A stretch of 64,000 nucleotides of DNA from Trichomonas vaginalis G3 (GCF_026262505.1 NC_067207.1:22536082-22600081), one strand, 5' to 3'. Positions 1-13,319 are shown, numbered from the stretch's first letter. The notes: generated by a model not told the origin, from the letters alone. Translations and numbers: made by a program.

Positions 1-409
1 ACTGATAATTTGGAGGAACACATACTAATTTTATCATATCTTTAGAGAATAAAATGCCATCTAGTACTTGATAATTCGGTTGATTTTCATCTATTGTATA
101 TTTTTCTAGTTTATAATTATGTTCGAGAGGTTCACTGGTATGGAATACTCTAAGATGATACGGAATGTGAAATTCTCTAATTTGTGAACTTGTGATAATA
201 TTATTACCAAATTCTTCAACTGAATCAGGAAATTCGATTGTTTCAAGTTTAACATAATCAGTAAATGCAAATTCGCCTATCTTTTTAACCGGACCTTGAA
301 TTTTAATATGAACTGCTTCTTGTTTTTTCTCTGATTGAGGTTCTTCAAATGATGCTGAACTTGTGGTAATAGTGAGAGTTTTCGATGACAGATCCCAATC
401 ATACTTGTA
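1..409 (-). pseudogene. Unit B0: BspA-like LRR fragment, cut by window edge
   Basis: N-terminal ~136 codons of a type B unit, open up to the left window edge. The codon aligned with the start ATG of the intact paralogue is TAC, and a few codons further upstream the frame meets TAA. No methionine lies in the visible part apart from the one equivalent to MIKLV at the edge. The C-terminal part lies outside the window. Confidence 0.7.
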
Positions 410-1028
410 TGCTAATGCATCTTATAAGATTAAAAAAAAAATTAGGGTTTTCCTAAAAGTACAAAACCGATTATTTTACATTCAAACTGCGTATTATTTG
501 GACGTTTAAAAATCTATCGGCGTAAAGTGGACAAAAGATGTATTTATTTTTTCTTTTATATATTTTGCATACGCAATTGTTGCTATACTTTATTAATGGA
601 TTTGATTATTTATAATCGTCAACTCCAAATAATCGTCAAATTCGAATTTTAAATAATCAGTTTTGCGCTTTTTTTGCACCCCATATAAAAACCAAAAATT
701 GAATATTATATTTTTTAGGATGCGTAATGATTGCATAAGAAATCAACACACTCATAAATGATTTTCAAATAATTTTGATGCTAGTATTAATTCAATAAAT
801 GAATATCATTGGAATGGTTGTAAGTATCAATTCACACTGAAGAAAAACAGAAATGCGCAATAGCGATAGTATTATCATTATGATATAAAATAAAGATATT
901 TTCATCAAAAAAATAAAATAATTTATGGAATATTAGATAATATTAGATAATAATCTGCTTTTTATCCTACTATATCTATAAAAGTTATAAAGAGGATTTG
1001 ATTATTAGAAATGCAAAAGGATTCTTTA
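410..1028 (-). repeat. Long spacer (S2) upstream of type B units, first copy
   Basis: AT-rich spacer of about 618 bp with no credible ORF. Near-identical copies lie at 8684-9300, 14292-14908, 17221-17840 and 20154-20772, always directly 5' of a B unit (minus-strand sense). A decayed relative follows the A/C unit at 23087-23572. Copies differ mainly in homopolymer lengths, for example the A run near 430 and the T run near 670. If B units are transcribed, their promoter would lie here. I see no clear Inr element next to an ATG. Confidence 0.85.
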
Positions 1029-2006
1029 CTATGTCAACATTAAAAATAAGGAAGAAGAAATTGAAGATGGTAAAGAGAAACATTGATAGCACAGGAATGT
1101 GTATTTGAAGTTATAGATAGAAATTGTAGTGTAGTTTGTGAAATCATCAACTGTGAATTGATTGTGACTAAGAGGTTTGAAAGAAGATGATGATATCTTT
1201 GATACAGATTTAGGATATATGATCGTGTTTATGTTCGTGTTCATTTTAAGTATTTCATCTTGATATTCGTATCTATTACTCTCATTAGTTGATGATATAA
1301 CAACTGTTCTATTTTCTTTGTAATATGTTGCATATAAACTTGAATTCGTATAAATAATATCTTTTTTCTGAACTGCTGAATTATAAAATCCGAATCCATA
1401 TGGATCATACCATGCTATTTCTTTTGTTGAATTTTCTTTTCGATAAATTGTTATAGATTTAATTGATTTTGGCTCATATAACAAACCTGTAATAGATTGG
1501 ACTGTCTGCGGTATATATAAATGCTCAACATTTTGCAAACAACCTGTTGCACCTGGAAGTATTGAAGTTACTCCATATGGTATCGTTAATATTTTAGACT
1601 GGTAATTTGGTGGCACATTTACCAATTTCGTCATATCTTTTGAGTACAAAATTCCGTCTTTTACTTGAAAATTCGCTTGATTCTCATCAATTGAGTATTT
1701 TTCTAATTTATTATTAAACTCAAGAGGTCCTCTGTGATGAAACGTAGTAAGGTGAAATGGAATGTGAATTTCAGTAATTTGAGATTTTGAGATGATGTTA
1801 TTACCAAACTCTTCAACTGAATCAGGAAATTCAATTGTTTCCAATTTGTAATAATCCATAAATGCTGAATCTTCAATTTTTTTAACCGGACCATGGATTT
1901 TAATATGAACCGCATCAATTTTATGCTCCCATTGGTTACTATCAATAGAATTTGCACTAGTAGTGATTGTAAGTGTTTTGGTTGGCTCATCCCAATCATA
2001 TCCCGT
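1029..2006 (-). CDS. Unit A1: BspA-like LRR protein frame, start codon ACG
   Basis: Uninterrupted 325-codon frame plus stop, exactly the length of the complete paralogue at 23573-24550, but its first codon is ACG, preceded by TGA. The first in-frame ATG is at 1859 (MDYYKLETIEF), which would remove 49 residues of the first repeat region. The C-terminus is hydrophobic (ends SSLFLMLT), like the complete gene. The family is cell-surface/adhesin-like in trichomonads; here expression is doubtful. Confidence 0.6.
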   Translation of the reverse strand, partial: TGYDWDEPTKTLTITTSANSIDSNQWEHKIDAVHIKIHGPVKKIEDSAFMDYYKLETIEFPDSVEEFGNNIISKSQITEIHIPFHLTTFHHRGPLEFNNKLEKYSIDENQANFQVKDGILYSKDMTKLVNVPPNYQSKILTIPYGVTSILPGATGCLQNVEHLYIPQTVQSITGLLYEPKSIKSITIYRKENSTKEIAWYDPYGFGFYNSAVQKKDIIYTNSSLYATYYKENRTVVISSTNESNRYEYQDEILKMNTNINTIIYPKSVSKISSSSFKPLSHNQFTVDDFTNYTTISIYNFKYTFLCYQCFSLPSSISSSLFLMLT

Positions 2007-2370
2007 TCAAAAATGTATGAGTTAAATTAGGAAAAAATTGAAAAAATTTGAATGATAACTATATATTTCTACTTTTGTTCTAAAATAGCATGTAAGTTAG
2101 ATTGAATCGAAATAGAGCCCTAATAATTCAATGCTGAATAATTCAAAATGAATCCGCGGCAATTGAAAATTTGATTGTTAATTTTTTATGCAAATTTTTT
2201 CCCCTATTGAATCACAATGATTAATGGAAAATTGCAAAAGAATCAATTTTTATTTCAATTCAATATTACTATAATTTCTCTCATTGGAATAGCACTTCTC
2301 AATGATATCAGAAAAATCGATGATTACTCACTCAAAACACAGGCTTTTATAATCATTTTTTTTGATGTGA
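2007..2370 (-). repeat. Short spacer (S1) upstream of type A units, first copy
   Basis: AT-rich 364-bp spacer without an ORF. It contains the landmark AATGAATCCGCGGCAATTG. Copies: 3342-3707, 4679-5042, 6015-6377, 7350-7713, 10282-10647, 11620-11983, 12956-13319, 15887-16250, 18819-19182 and 21751-22114. Each lies 5' of a type A unit and 3' of the preceding unit's stop. The near-perfect spacer identity argues for recent amplification or homogenisation of the whole monomer rather than selection on the coding part alone. Confidence 0.85.
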
Positions 2371-3341
2371 TTATAAAATAACATAAAAAATTAATAAAGG
2401 AGCGTGTAAAGAGAAATATTGATGACACAGGAATGTGTATTTGAAGTTATAGATAGAAATTGTAGTGTAGTTTGTGAAATCATCAACTGTGAATTGATTG
2501 TGACTAAGAGGTTTGAAAGAAGATGATGATATCTTTGATCCAGATTTAGGATATATGATCGTGTTTATGTTCGTGTTCATTTTAAGTATTTCATCTTGAT
2601 ATTCGTATCTATTACTCTCATTAGTTGATGATATAACAACTGTTCTATTTTCTTTGTAATATGTTGCATATAAACTTGAATTCGTATAAATAATATCTTT
2701 TTTCTGAACTGCTGAATTATAAAATCCGAATCCATATGGATCATACCATGCTATTTCTTTTGTTGAATTTTCTTTTCGATAAATTGTTATAGATTTAATT
2801 GATTTTGGCTCATATAACAAACCTGTAATAGATTGGACTGTCTGCGGTATATATAAATGCTCAACATTTTGCAAACAACCTGTTGCACCTGGAAGTATTG
2901 AAGTTACTCCATATGGTATCGTTAATATTTTAGACTGGTAATTTGGTGGCACATTTACCAATTTCGTCATATCTTTGAGTACAAAATTCCGTCTTTTACT
3001 TGAAAATTCGCTTGATTCTCATCAATTGAGTATTTTTCTAATTTATTATTAAACTCAAGAGGTCCTCTGTGATGAAACGTAGTAAGGTGAAATGGAATGT
3101 GAATTTCAGTAATTTGAGATTTTGAGATGATGTTATTACCAAACTCTTCAACTGAATCAGGAAATTCAATTGTTTCCAATTTGTAATAATCCATAAATGC
3201 TGAATCTTCAATTTTTTTAACCGGACCATGGATTTTAATATGAACCGCATCAATTTTATGCTCCCATTGGTTACTATCAATAGAATTTGCACTAGTAGTG
3301 ATTGTAAGTGTTTTGGTTGGCTCATCCCAATCATATCCCGT
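2371..3341 (-). pseudogene. Unit A2: BspA-like LRR, start-less and frameshifted
   Basis: Same unit as A1 but 971 bp. One T is missing in a TTTT run near 2973, between YSKD and MTKLV, which splits the frame into an N-terminal and a C-terminal ORF. The C-terminus is the alternative form ending APLLIFYVIL. The start position is ACG. Confidence 0.7.
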
Positions 3342-3707
3342 TCAAAAATGTATGAGTTAAATTAGGAAAAAATTGAAAAAAATTTGAATGATAACTATAT
3401 ATTTCTACTTTTGTTCTAAAATAGCATGTAAGTTAGATTGAATCGAAATAGAGCCCTAATAATTCAATGCTGAATAATTCAAAATGAATCCGCGGCAATT
3501 GAAAATTTGATTGTTAATTTTTTATGCAAATTTTTTCCCCTATTGAATCACAATGATTAATGGAAAATTGCAAAAGAATCAATTTTTATTTCAATTCAAT
3601 ATTACTATAATTTCTCTCATTGGAATAGCACTTCTCAATGATATCAGAAAAATCGATGATTACTCACTCAAAAACACAGGCTTTTATAATCATTTTTTTT
3701 GATGTGA

Positions 3708-4678
3708 TTATAAAATAACATAAAAAATTAATAAAGGAGCGTGTAAAGAGAAATATTGATGACACAGGAATGTGTATTTGAAGTTATAGATAGAAATTGT
3801 AGTGTAGTTTGTGAAATCATCAACTGTGAATTGATTGTGACTAAGAGGTTTGAAAGAAGATGATGATATCTTTGATCCAGATTTAGGATATATGATCGTG
3901 TTTATGTTCGTGTTCATTTTAAGTATTTCATCTTGATATTCGTATCTATTACTCTCATTAGTTGATGAATAACAACTGTTCTATTTTCTTTGTAATATGT
4001 TGCATATAAACTTGAATTCGTATAAATAATATCTTTTTTCTGAACTGCTGAATTATAAAATCCGAATCCATATGGATCATACCATGCTATTTCTTTTGTT
4101 GAATTTTCTTTTCGATAAATTGTTATAGATTTAATTGATTTTGGCTCATATAACAAACCTGTAATAGATTGGACTGTCTGCGGTATATATAAATGCTCAA
4201 CATTTTGCAAACAACCTGTTGCACCTGGAAGTATTGAAGTTACTCCATATGGTATCGTTAATATTTTAGACTGGTAATTTGGTGGCACATTTACCAATTT
4301 CGTCATATCTTTTGAGTACAAAATTCCGTCTTTTACTTGAAAATTCGCTTGATTCTCATCAATTGAGTATTTTTCTAATTTATTATTAAACTCAAGAGGT
4401 CCTCTGTGATGAAACGTAGTAAGGTGAAATGGAATGTGAATTTCAGTAATTTGAGATTTTGAGATGATGTTATTACCAAACTCTTCAACTGAATCAGGAA
4501 ATTCAATTGTTTCCAATTTGTAATAATCCATAAATGCTGAATCTTCAATTTTTTTAACCGGACCATGGATTTTAATATGAACCGCATCAATTTTATGCTC
4601 CCATTGGTTACTATCAATAGAATTTGCACTAGTAGTGATTGTAAGTGTTTTGGTTGGCTCATCCCAATCATATCCCGT
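3708..4678 (-). pseudogene. Unit A3: BspA-like LRR, start-less and frameshifted
   Basis: 971 bp. A single base is missing near 3968 (GATGAATAAC instead of GATGATATAAC), which shifts the frame in the C-terminal third after KENRTVVI. The start position is ACG. Confidence 0.7.
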
Positions 4679-5042
4679 TCAAAAATGTATGAGTTAAATT
4701 AGGAAAAAATTGAAAAAATTTGAATGATAACTATATATTTCTACTTTTGTTCTAAAATAGCATGTAAGTTAGATTGAATCGAAATAGAGCCCTAATAATT
4801 CAATGCTGAATAATTCAAAATGAATCCGCGGCAATTGAAAATTTGATTGTTAATTTTTTATGCAAATTTTTCCCCTATTGAATCACAATGATTAATGGAA
4901 AATTGCAAAAGAATCAATTTTTATTTCAATTCAATATTACTATAATTTCTCTCATTGGAATAGCACTTCTCAATGATATCAGAAAAATCGATGATTACTC
5001 ACTCAAAACACAGGCTTTTATAATCATTTTTTTTTGATGTGA

Positions 5043-6014
5043 TTATAAAATAACATAAAAAATTAATAAAGGAGCGTGTAAAGAGAAATATTGATGACAC
5101 AGGAATGTGTATTTGAAGTTATAGATAGAAATTGTAGTGTAGTTTGTGAAATCATCAACTGTGAATTGATTGTGACTAAGAGGTTTGAAAGAAGATGATG
5201 ATATCTTTGATCCAGATTTAGGATATATGATCGTGTTTATGTTCGTGTTCATTTTAAGTATTTCATCTTGATATTCGTATCTATTACTCTCATTAGTTGA
5301 TGATATAACAACTGTTCTATTTTCTTTGTAATATGTTGCATATAAACTTGAATTCGTATAAATAATATCTTTTTTCTGAACTGCTGAATTATAAAATCCG
5401 AATCCATATGGATCATACCATGCTATTTCTTTTGTTGAATTTTCTTTTCGATAAATTGTTATAGATTTAATTGATTTTGGCTCATATAACAAACCTGTAA
5501 TAGATTGGACTGTCTGCGGTATATATAAATGCTCAACATTTTGCAAACAACCTGTTGCACCTGGAAGTATTGAAGTTACTCCATATGGTATCGTTAATAT
5601 TTTAGACTGGTAATTTGGTGGCACATTTACCAATTTCGTCATATCTTTTGAGTACAAAATTCCGTCTTTTACTTGAAAATTCGCTTGATTCTCATCAATT
5701 GAGTATTTTTCTAATTTATTATTAAACTCAAGAGGTCCTCTGTGATGAAACGTAGTAAGGTGAAATGGAATGTGAATTTCAGTAATTTGAGATTTTGAGA
5801 TGATGTTATTACCAAACTCTTCAACTGAATCAGGAAATTCAATTGTTTCCAATTTGTAATAATCCATAAATGCTGAATCTTCAATTTTTTTAACCGGACC
5901 ATGGATTTTAATATGAACCGCATCAATTTTATGCTCCCATTGGTTACTATCAATAGAATTTGCACTAGTAGTGATTGTAAGTGTTTTGGTTGGCTCATCC
6001 CAATCATATCCCGT
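5043..6014 (-). CDS. Unit A4: BspA-like LRR frame, start codon ACG
   Basis: Uninterrupted 972-bp frame with the APLLIFYVIL-type C-terminus and no indel. It lacks ATG at the start position; the first in-frame ATG is at 5867. Codes for the same protein as A8 as far as can be read. Confidence 0.6.
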   Translation of the reverse strand, partial: TGYDWDEPTKTLTITTSANSIDSNQWEHKIDAVHIKIHGPVKKIEDSAFMDYYKLETIEFPDSVEEFGNNIISKSQITEIHIPFHLTTFHHRGPLEFNNKLEKYSIDENQANFQVKDGILYSKDMTKLVNVPPNYQSKILTIPYGVTSILPGATGCLQNVEHLYIPQTVQSITGLLYEPKSIKSITIYRKENSTKEIAWYDPYGFGFYNSAVQKKDIIYTNSSLYATYYKENRTVVISSTNESNRYEYQDEILKMNTNINTIIYPKSGSKISSSSFKPLSHNQFTVDDFTNYTTISIYNFKYTFLCHQYFSLHAPLLIFYVIL

Positions 6015-6377
6015 TCAAAAATGTATGAGTTAAATTAGGAAAAAATTGAAAAAATTTGAATGATAACTATATATTTCTACTTTTGTTCTAAAATAGCATG
6101 TAAGTTAGATTGAATCGAAATAGAGCCCTAATAATTCAATGCTGAATAATTCAAAATGAATCCGCGGCAATTGAAAATTTGATTGTTAATTTTTTATGCA
6201 AATTTTTCCCCTATTGAATCACAATGATTAATGGAAAATTGCAAAAGATCAATTTTTATTTCAATTCAATATTACTATAATTTCTCTCATTGGAATAGCA
6301 CTTCTCAATGATATCAGAAAAATCGATGATTACTCACTCAAAACACAGGCTTTTATAATCATTTTTTTTTGATGTGA

Positions 6378-7349
6378 TTATAAAATAACATAAAAAATTA
6401 ATAAAGGAGCGTGTAAAGAGAAATATTGATGACACAGGAATGTGTATTTGAAGTTATAGATAGAAATTGTAGTGTAGTTTGTGAAATCATCAACTGTGAA
6501 TTGATTGTGACTAAGAGGTTTGAAAGAAGATGATGATATCTTTGATCCAGATTTAGGATATATGATCGTGTTTATGTTCGTGTTCATTTTAAGTATTTCA
6601 TCTTGATATTCGTATCTATTACTCTCATTAGTTGATGATATAACAACTGTTCTATTTTCTTTGTAATATGTTGCATATAAACTTGAATTCGTATAAATAA
6701 TATCTTTTTTCTGAACTGCTGAATTATAAAATCCGAATCCATATGGATCATACCATGCTATTTCTTTTGTTGAATTTTCTTTTCGATAAATTGTTATAGA
6801 TTTAATTGATTTTGGCTCATATAACAAACCTGTAATAGATTGGACTGTCTGCGGTATATATAAATGCTCAACATTTTGCAAACAACCTGTTGCACCTGGA
6901 AGTATTGAAGTTACTCCATATGGTATCGTTAATATTTTAGACTGGTAATTTGGTGGCACATTTACCAATTTCGTCATATCTTTTGAGTACAAAATTCCGT
7001 CTTTTACTTGAAAATTCGCTTGATTCTCATCAATTGAGTATTTTCTAATTTATTATTAAACTCAAGAGGTCCTCTGTGATGAAACGTAGTAAGGTGAAAT
7101 GGAATGTGAATTTCAGTAATTTGAGATTTTGAGATGATGTTATTACCAAACTCTTCAACTGAATCAGGAAATTCAATTGTTTCCAATTTGTAATAATCCA
7201 TAAATGCTGAATCTTCAATTTTTTTTAACCGGACCATGGATTTTAATATGAACCGCATCAATTTTATGCTCCCATTGGTTACTATCAATAGAATTTGCAC
7301 TAGTAGTGATTGTAAGTGTTTTGGTTGGCTCATCCCAATCATATCCCGT
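6378..7349 (-). pseudogene. Unit A5: BspA-like LRR with two compensating indels
   Basis: Length is 972 bp, but one T is lost near 7040 and one T gained in the T run near 7221. Together they put about 180 bp out of frame before the frame is restored. Both changes are in homopolymers, so sequencing error is a real alternative. Confidence 0.65.
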
Positions 7350-7713
7350 TCAAAAATGTATGAGTTAAATTAGGAAAAAATTGAAAAAATTTGAATGATA
7401 ACTATATATTTCTACTTTTGTTCTAAAATAGCATGTAAGTTAGATTGAATCGAAATAGAGCCCTAATAATTCAATGCTGAATAATTCAAAATGAATCCGC
7501 GGCAATTGAAAATTTGATTGTTAATTTTTTATGCAAATTTTTCCCCTATTGAATCACAATGATTAATGGAAAATTGCAAAAGAATCAATTTTTATTTCAA
7601 TTCAATATTACTATAATTTCTCTCATTGGAATAGCACTTCTCAATGATATCAGAAAAATCAATGATTACTCACTCAAAACACAGGCTTTTATAATCATTT
7701 TTTTTTGATGTGA

Positions 7714-8683
7714 TTATAAAATAACATAAAAAATTAATAAAGGAGCGTGTAAAGAGAAATATTGATGACACAGGAATGTGTATTTGAAGTTATAGATAGA
7801 AATTGTAGTGTAGTTTGTGAATCATCAACTGTGAATTGATTGTGACTAAGAGGTTTGAAAGAAGATGATGATATCTTTGATCCAGATTTAGGATATATGA
7901 TCGTGTTTATGTTCGTGTTCATTTTAAGTATTTCATCTTGATATTCGTATCTATTACTCTCATTAGTTGATGATATAACAACTGTTCTATTTTCTTTATA
8001 ATATGTTGCATATAAACTTGAATTCGTATAAATAATATCTTTTTTCTGAACTGCTGAATTATAAAATCCGAATCCATATGGGTCAGACCAAGCAATTTCT
8101 TCATATGGATTTTGCTTTCGATATATTGTTACAGATTTGATAGCTTTAGGTCGAAATAAAAGCGCCGTAATAGATTGGACTGTTTGAGGTATATATAAAT
8201 GCTCAACTATTTGTAAGCATTCTGTAGAACCGGAAAGTATTGAAGTTACTCCAAAAGGAACTGTTAGTATTTTAGACTGATAATTTGGAGGAACACATAC
8301 TAATTTTATCATATCTTTAGAGAATAAAATGCCATCTAGTACTTGATAATTCGGTTGATTTTCATCTATTGTATATTTTTCTAGTTTATAATTATGTTCG
8401 AGAGGTTCACTGGTATGGAATACTCTAAGATGATACGGAATGTGAAATTCTCTAATTTGTGAACTTGTGATAATATTATTACCAAATTCTTCAACTGAAT
8501 CAGGAAATTCGATTGTTTCAAGTTTAACATAATCAGTAAATGCAAATTCGCCTATCTTTTTAACCGGACCTTGAATTTAATATGAACTGCTTCTTGTTTT
8601 TTCTCTGATTGAGGTTCTTCAAATGATGCTGAACTTGTGGTAATAGTGAGAGTTTTCGATGACAGATCCCAATCATACTTGTA
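7714..8683 (-). pseudogene. Unit B1: BspA-like LRR type B, frameshifted twice
   Basis: Type B N-terminus (FSKDMIKLV, RKQNPYEEIAWSDP). One A is lost near 7820, which changes the C-terminal tail, and one T is lost near 8578 in the N-terminal part. The start position is TAC. Confidence 0.7.
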
Positions 8684-9300
8684 TGCTAATGCATCTTATA
8701 AGATTAAAAAAAAATTAGGGTTTTCCTAAAAGTACAAAACCGATTATTTTACATTCAAACTGCGTATTATTTGGACGTTTAAAAATCTATCGGCGTAAAG
8801 TGGACAAAAGATGTATTTATTTTTTCTTTTATATATTTTGCATACGCAATTGTTGCTATACTTTATTAATGGATTTGATTATTTATAATCGTCAACTCCA
8901 AATAATCGTCAAATTCGAATTTTAAATAATCAGTTTTGCGCTTTTTTTGCACCCCATATAAAAACCAAAAATTGAATATTATATTTTTTAGGATGCGTAA
9001 TGATTGCATAAGAAATCAACACACTCATAAATGATTTTCAAATAATTTTGATGCTAGTATTAATTCAATAAATGAATATCATTGGAATGGTTGTAAGTAT
9101 CAATTCACACTGAAGAAAAACAGAAATGCGCAATAGCGATAGTATTATCATTATGATATAAAATAAAGATATTTTCATCAAAAAATAAAATAATTTATGG
9201 AATATTAGATAATATTAGATAATAATCTGCTTTTTATCCTACTATATCTATAAAAGTTATAAAGAGGATTTGATTATTAGAAATGCAAAAGGATTCTTTA

Positions 9301-10281
9301 CTATGTCAACATTAAAAATAAGGAAGAAGAAATTGAAGATGGTAAAGAGAAACATTGATAGCACAAGGCTGTGTATTTGAAGTTATAGATAGAAATTGTA
9401 GTGTAGTTTGTGAAATCATCAACTGTGAATTGATTGTGACTAAGAGGTTTGAAAGAAGATGATGATATCTTTGATACAGATTTAGGATATATGATCGTGT
9501 TTATGTTCGTGTTCATTTTAAGTATTTCATCTTGATATTCGTATCTATTACTCTCATTAGTTGATGATATAACAACTGTTCTATTTTCTTTGTAATATGT
9601 TGCATATAAACTTGAATTCGTATAAATAATATCTTTTTTCTGAACTGCTGAATTATAAAATCCGAATCCATATGGATCATACCATGCTATTTCTTTTGTT
9701 GAATTTTCTTTTCGATAAATTGTTATAGATTTAATTGATTTTGGCTCATATAACAAACCTGTAATAGATTGGACTGTCTGCGGTATATATAAATGCTCAA
9801 CATTTTGCAAACAACCTGTTGCACCTGGAAGTATTGAAGTTACTCCATATGGTATCGTTAATATTTTAGACTGGTAATTTGGTGGCACATTTACCAATTT
9901 CGTCATATCTTTTGAGTACAAAATTCCGTCTTTTACTTGAAAATTCGCTTGATTCTCATCAATTGAGTATTTTTCTAATTTATTATTAAACTCAAGAGGT
10001 CCTCTGTGATGAAACGTAGTAAGGTGAAATGGAATGTGAATTTCAGTAATTTGAGATTTTGAGATGATGTTATTACCAAACTCTTCAACTGAATCAGGAA
10101 ATTCAATTGTTTCCCAATTTGTAATAATCCATAAATGCTGAATCTTCAATTTTTTTTAACCGGACCATGGATTTTAATATGAACCGCATCAATTTTATGC
10201 TCCCATTGGTTACTATCAATAGAATTTGCACTAGTAGTGATTGTAAGTGTTTTGGGTTGGCTCATCCCAATCATATCCCGT
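9301..10281 (-). pseudogene. Unit A6: BspA-like LRR with three single-base insertions
   Basis: 981 bp instead of 978. Extra bases sit in a C run near 10113, a T run near 10150 and a G run near 10256, so the N-terminal ~55 codons are out of frame. The remaining 3' part reads normally and ends SSLFLMLT. All three are homopolymer changes. Confidence 0.65.
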
Positions 10282-10647
10282 TCAAAAATGTATGAGTTAA
10301 ATTAGGAAAAAATTGAAAAAAATTTGAATGATATACTATATATTTCTACTTTTGTTCTAAAATAGCATGTAAGTTAGATTGAATCGAAATAGAGCCCTAA
10401 TAATTCAATGCTGAATAATTCAAAATGAATCCGCGGCAATTGAAAATTTGATTGTTAATTTTTTATGCAAATTTTTCCCCTATTGAATCACAATGATTAA
10501 TGGAAAATTGCAAAAGAATCAATTTTTATTTCAATTCAATATTACTATAATTTCTCTCATTGGAATAGCACTTCTCAATGATATCAGAAAAATCAATGAT
10601 TACTCACTCAAAACACAGGCTTTTATAATCATTTTTTTTTGATGTGA

Positions 10648-11619
10648 TTATAAAATAACATAAAAAATTAATAAAGGAGCGTGTAAAGAGAAATATTGAT
10701 GACACAGGAATGTGTATTTGAAGTTATAGATAGAAATTGTAGTGTAGTTTTGAAATCATCAACTGTGAATTGATTGTGACTAAGAGGTTTGAAAGAAGAT
10801 GATGATATCTTTGATCCAGATTTAGGATATATGATCGTGTTTATGTTCGTGTTCATTTTAAGTATTTCATCTTGATATTCGTATCTATTACTCTCATTAG
10901 TTGATGATATAACAACTGTTCTATTTTCTTTGTAATATGTTGCATATAAACTTGAATTCGTATAAATAATATCTTTTTTTCTGAACTGCTGAATTATAAA
11001 ATCCGAATCCATATGGATCATACCATGCTATTTCTTTTGTTGAATTTTCTTTTCGATAAATTGTTATAGATTTAATTGATTTTGGCTCATATAACAAACC
11101 TGTAATAGATTGGACTGTCTGCGGTATATATAAATGCTCAACATTTTGCAAACAACCTGTTGCACCTGGAAGTATTGAAGTTACTCCATATGGTATCGTT
11201 AATATTTTAGACTGGTAATTTGGTGGCACATTTACCAATTTCGTCATATCTTTTGAGTACAAAATTCCGTCTTTTACTTGAAAATTCGCTTGATTCTCAT
11301 CAATTGAGTATTTTTCTAATTTATTATTAAACTCAAGAGGTCCTCTGTGATGAAACGTAGTAAGGTGAAATGGAATGTGAATTTCAGTAATTTGAGATTT
11401 TGAGATGATGTTATTACCAAACTCTTCAACTGAATCAGGAAATTCAATTGTTTCCAATTTGTAATAATCCATAAATGCTGAATCTTCAATTTTTTTAACC
11501 GGACCATGGATTTTAATATGAACCGCATCAATTTTATGCTCCCATTGGTTACTATCAATAGAATTTGCACTAGTAGTGATTGTAAGTGTTTTGGTTGGCT
11601 CATCCCAATCATATCCCGT
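10648..11619 (-). pseudogene. Unit A7: BspA-like LRR with a loss and a gain
   Basis: One G is missing near 10750 (GTTTTGAAATC for GTTTGTGAAATC) and one extra T sits in the T run near 10975. The frame is therefore shifted over the DIIYTNSS to FTVDD region. The start position is ACG. Confidence 0.65.
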
Positions 11620-11983
11620 TCAAAAATGTATGAGTTAAATTAGGAAAAAATTGAAAAAATTTGAATGATAACTATATATTTCTACTTTTGTTCTAAAATA
11701 GCATGTAAGTTAGATTGAATCGAAATAGAGCCCTAATAATTCAATGCTGAATAATTCAAAATGAATCCGCGGCAATTGAAAATTTGATTGTTAATTTTTT
11801 ATGCAAATTTTTCCCCTATTGAATCACAATGATTAATGGAAAATTGCAAAAGAATCAATTTTTATTTCAATTCAATATTACTATAATTTCTCTCATTGGA
11901 ATAGCACTTCTCAATGATATCAGAAAAATCGATGATTACTCACTCAAAACACAGGCTTTTATAATCATTTTTTTTTGATGTGA

Positions 11984-12955
11984 TTATAAAATAACATAAA
12001 AAATTAATAAAGGAGCGTGTAAAGAGAAATATTGATGACACAGGAATGTGTATTTGAAGTTATAGATAGAAATTGTAGTGTAGTTTGTGAAATCATCAAC
12101 TGTGAATTGATTGTGACTAAGAGGTTTGAAAGAAGATGATGATATCTTTGATCCAGATTTAGGATATATGATCGTGTTTATGTTCGTGTTCATTTTAAGT
12201 ATTTCATCTTGATATTCGTATCTATTACTCTCATTAGTTGATGATATAACAACTGTTCTATTTTCTTTGTAATATGTTGCATATAAACTTGAATTCGTAT
12301 AAATAATATCTTTTTTCTGAACTGCTGAATTATAAAATCCGAATCCATATGGATCATACCATGCTATTTCTTTTGTTGAATTTTCTTTTCGATAAATTGT
12401 TATAGATTTAATTGATTTTGGCTCATATAACAAACCTGTAATAGATTGGACTGTCTGCGGTATATATAAATGCTCAACATTTTGCAAACAACCTGTTGCA
12501 CCTGGAAGTATTGAAGTTACTCCATATGGTATCGTTAATATTTTAGACTGGTAATTTGGTGGCACATTTACCAATTTCGTCATATCTTTTGAGTACAAAA
12601 TTCCGTCTTTTACTTGAAAATTCGCTTGATTCTCATCAATTGAGTATTTTTCTAATTTATTATTAAACTCAAGAGGTCCTCTGTGATGAAACGTAGTAAG
12701 GTGAAATGGAATGTGAATTTCAGTAATTTGAGATTTTGAGATGATGTTATTACCAAACTCTTCAACTGAATCAGGAAATTCAATTGTTTCCAATTTGTAA
12801 TAATCCATAAATGCTGAATCTTCAATTTTTTTAACCGGACCATGGATTTTAATATGAACCGCATCAATTTTATGCTCCCATTGGTTACTATCAATAGAAT
12901 TTGCACTAGTAGTGATTGTAAGTGTTTTGGTTGGCTCATCCCAATCATATCCCGT
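11984..12955 (-). CDS. Unit A8: BspA-like LRR frame, start codon ACG
   Basis: Uninterrupted 972-bp frame, the same protein as A4. First in-frame ATG at 12808. A clean unit in the middle of the array. Confidence 0.6.
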   Translation of the reverse strand, partial: TGYDWDEPTKTLTITTSANSIDSNQWEHKIDAVHIKIHGPVKKIEDSAFMDYYKLETIEFPDSVEEFGNNIISKSQITEIHIPFHLTTFHHRGPLEFNNKLEKYSIDENQANFQVKDGILYSKDMTKLVNVPPNYQSKILTIPYGVTSILPGATGCLQNVEHLYIPQTVQSITGLLYEPKSIKSITIYRKENSTKEIAWYDPYGFGFYNSAVQKKDIIYTNSSLYATYYKENRTVVISSTNESNRYEYQDEILKMNTNINTIIYPKSGSKISSSSFKPLSHNQFTVDDFTNYTTISIYNFKYTFLCHQYFSLHAPLLIFYVIL

Positions 12956-13319
12956 TCAAAAATGTATGAGTTAAATTAGGAAAAAATTGAAAAAATTTGA
13001 ATGATAACTATATATTTCTACTTTTGTTCTAAAATAGCATGTAAGTTAGATTGAATCGAAATAGAGCCCTAATAATTCAATGCTGAATAATTCAAAATGA
13101 ATCCGCGGCAATTGAAAATTTGATTGTTAATTTTTTATGCAAATTTTTCCCCTATTGAATCACAATGATTAATGGAAAATTGCAAAAGAATCAATTTTTA
13201 TTTCAATTCAATATTACTATAATTTCTCTCATTGGAATAGCACTTCTCAATGATATCAGAAAAATCAATGATTACTCACTCAAAACACAGGCTTTTATAA
13301 TCATTTTTTTTTGATGTGA

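Noticed and set aside
1703..1999. 98-codon minus-strand frame starting MIGMSQPK, repeated in most A units
   Set aside because: It is another frame of the A-unit N-terminal coding region. The frame beginning DWDEPTKTLTIT joins the LRR sequence and matches the complete paralogue.
2007..2100. Possible intron with an upstream exon supplying the start codon of array units
   Set aside because: No Trichomonas-type 3' splice motif (ACTAACACACAG) precedes the units. The B unit has a weak look-alike (ATTAGCATACAAG) that A and A/C lack.
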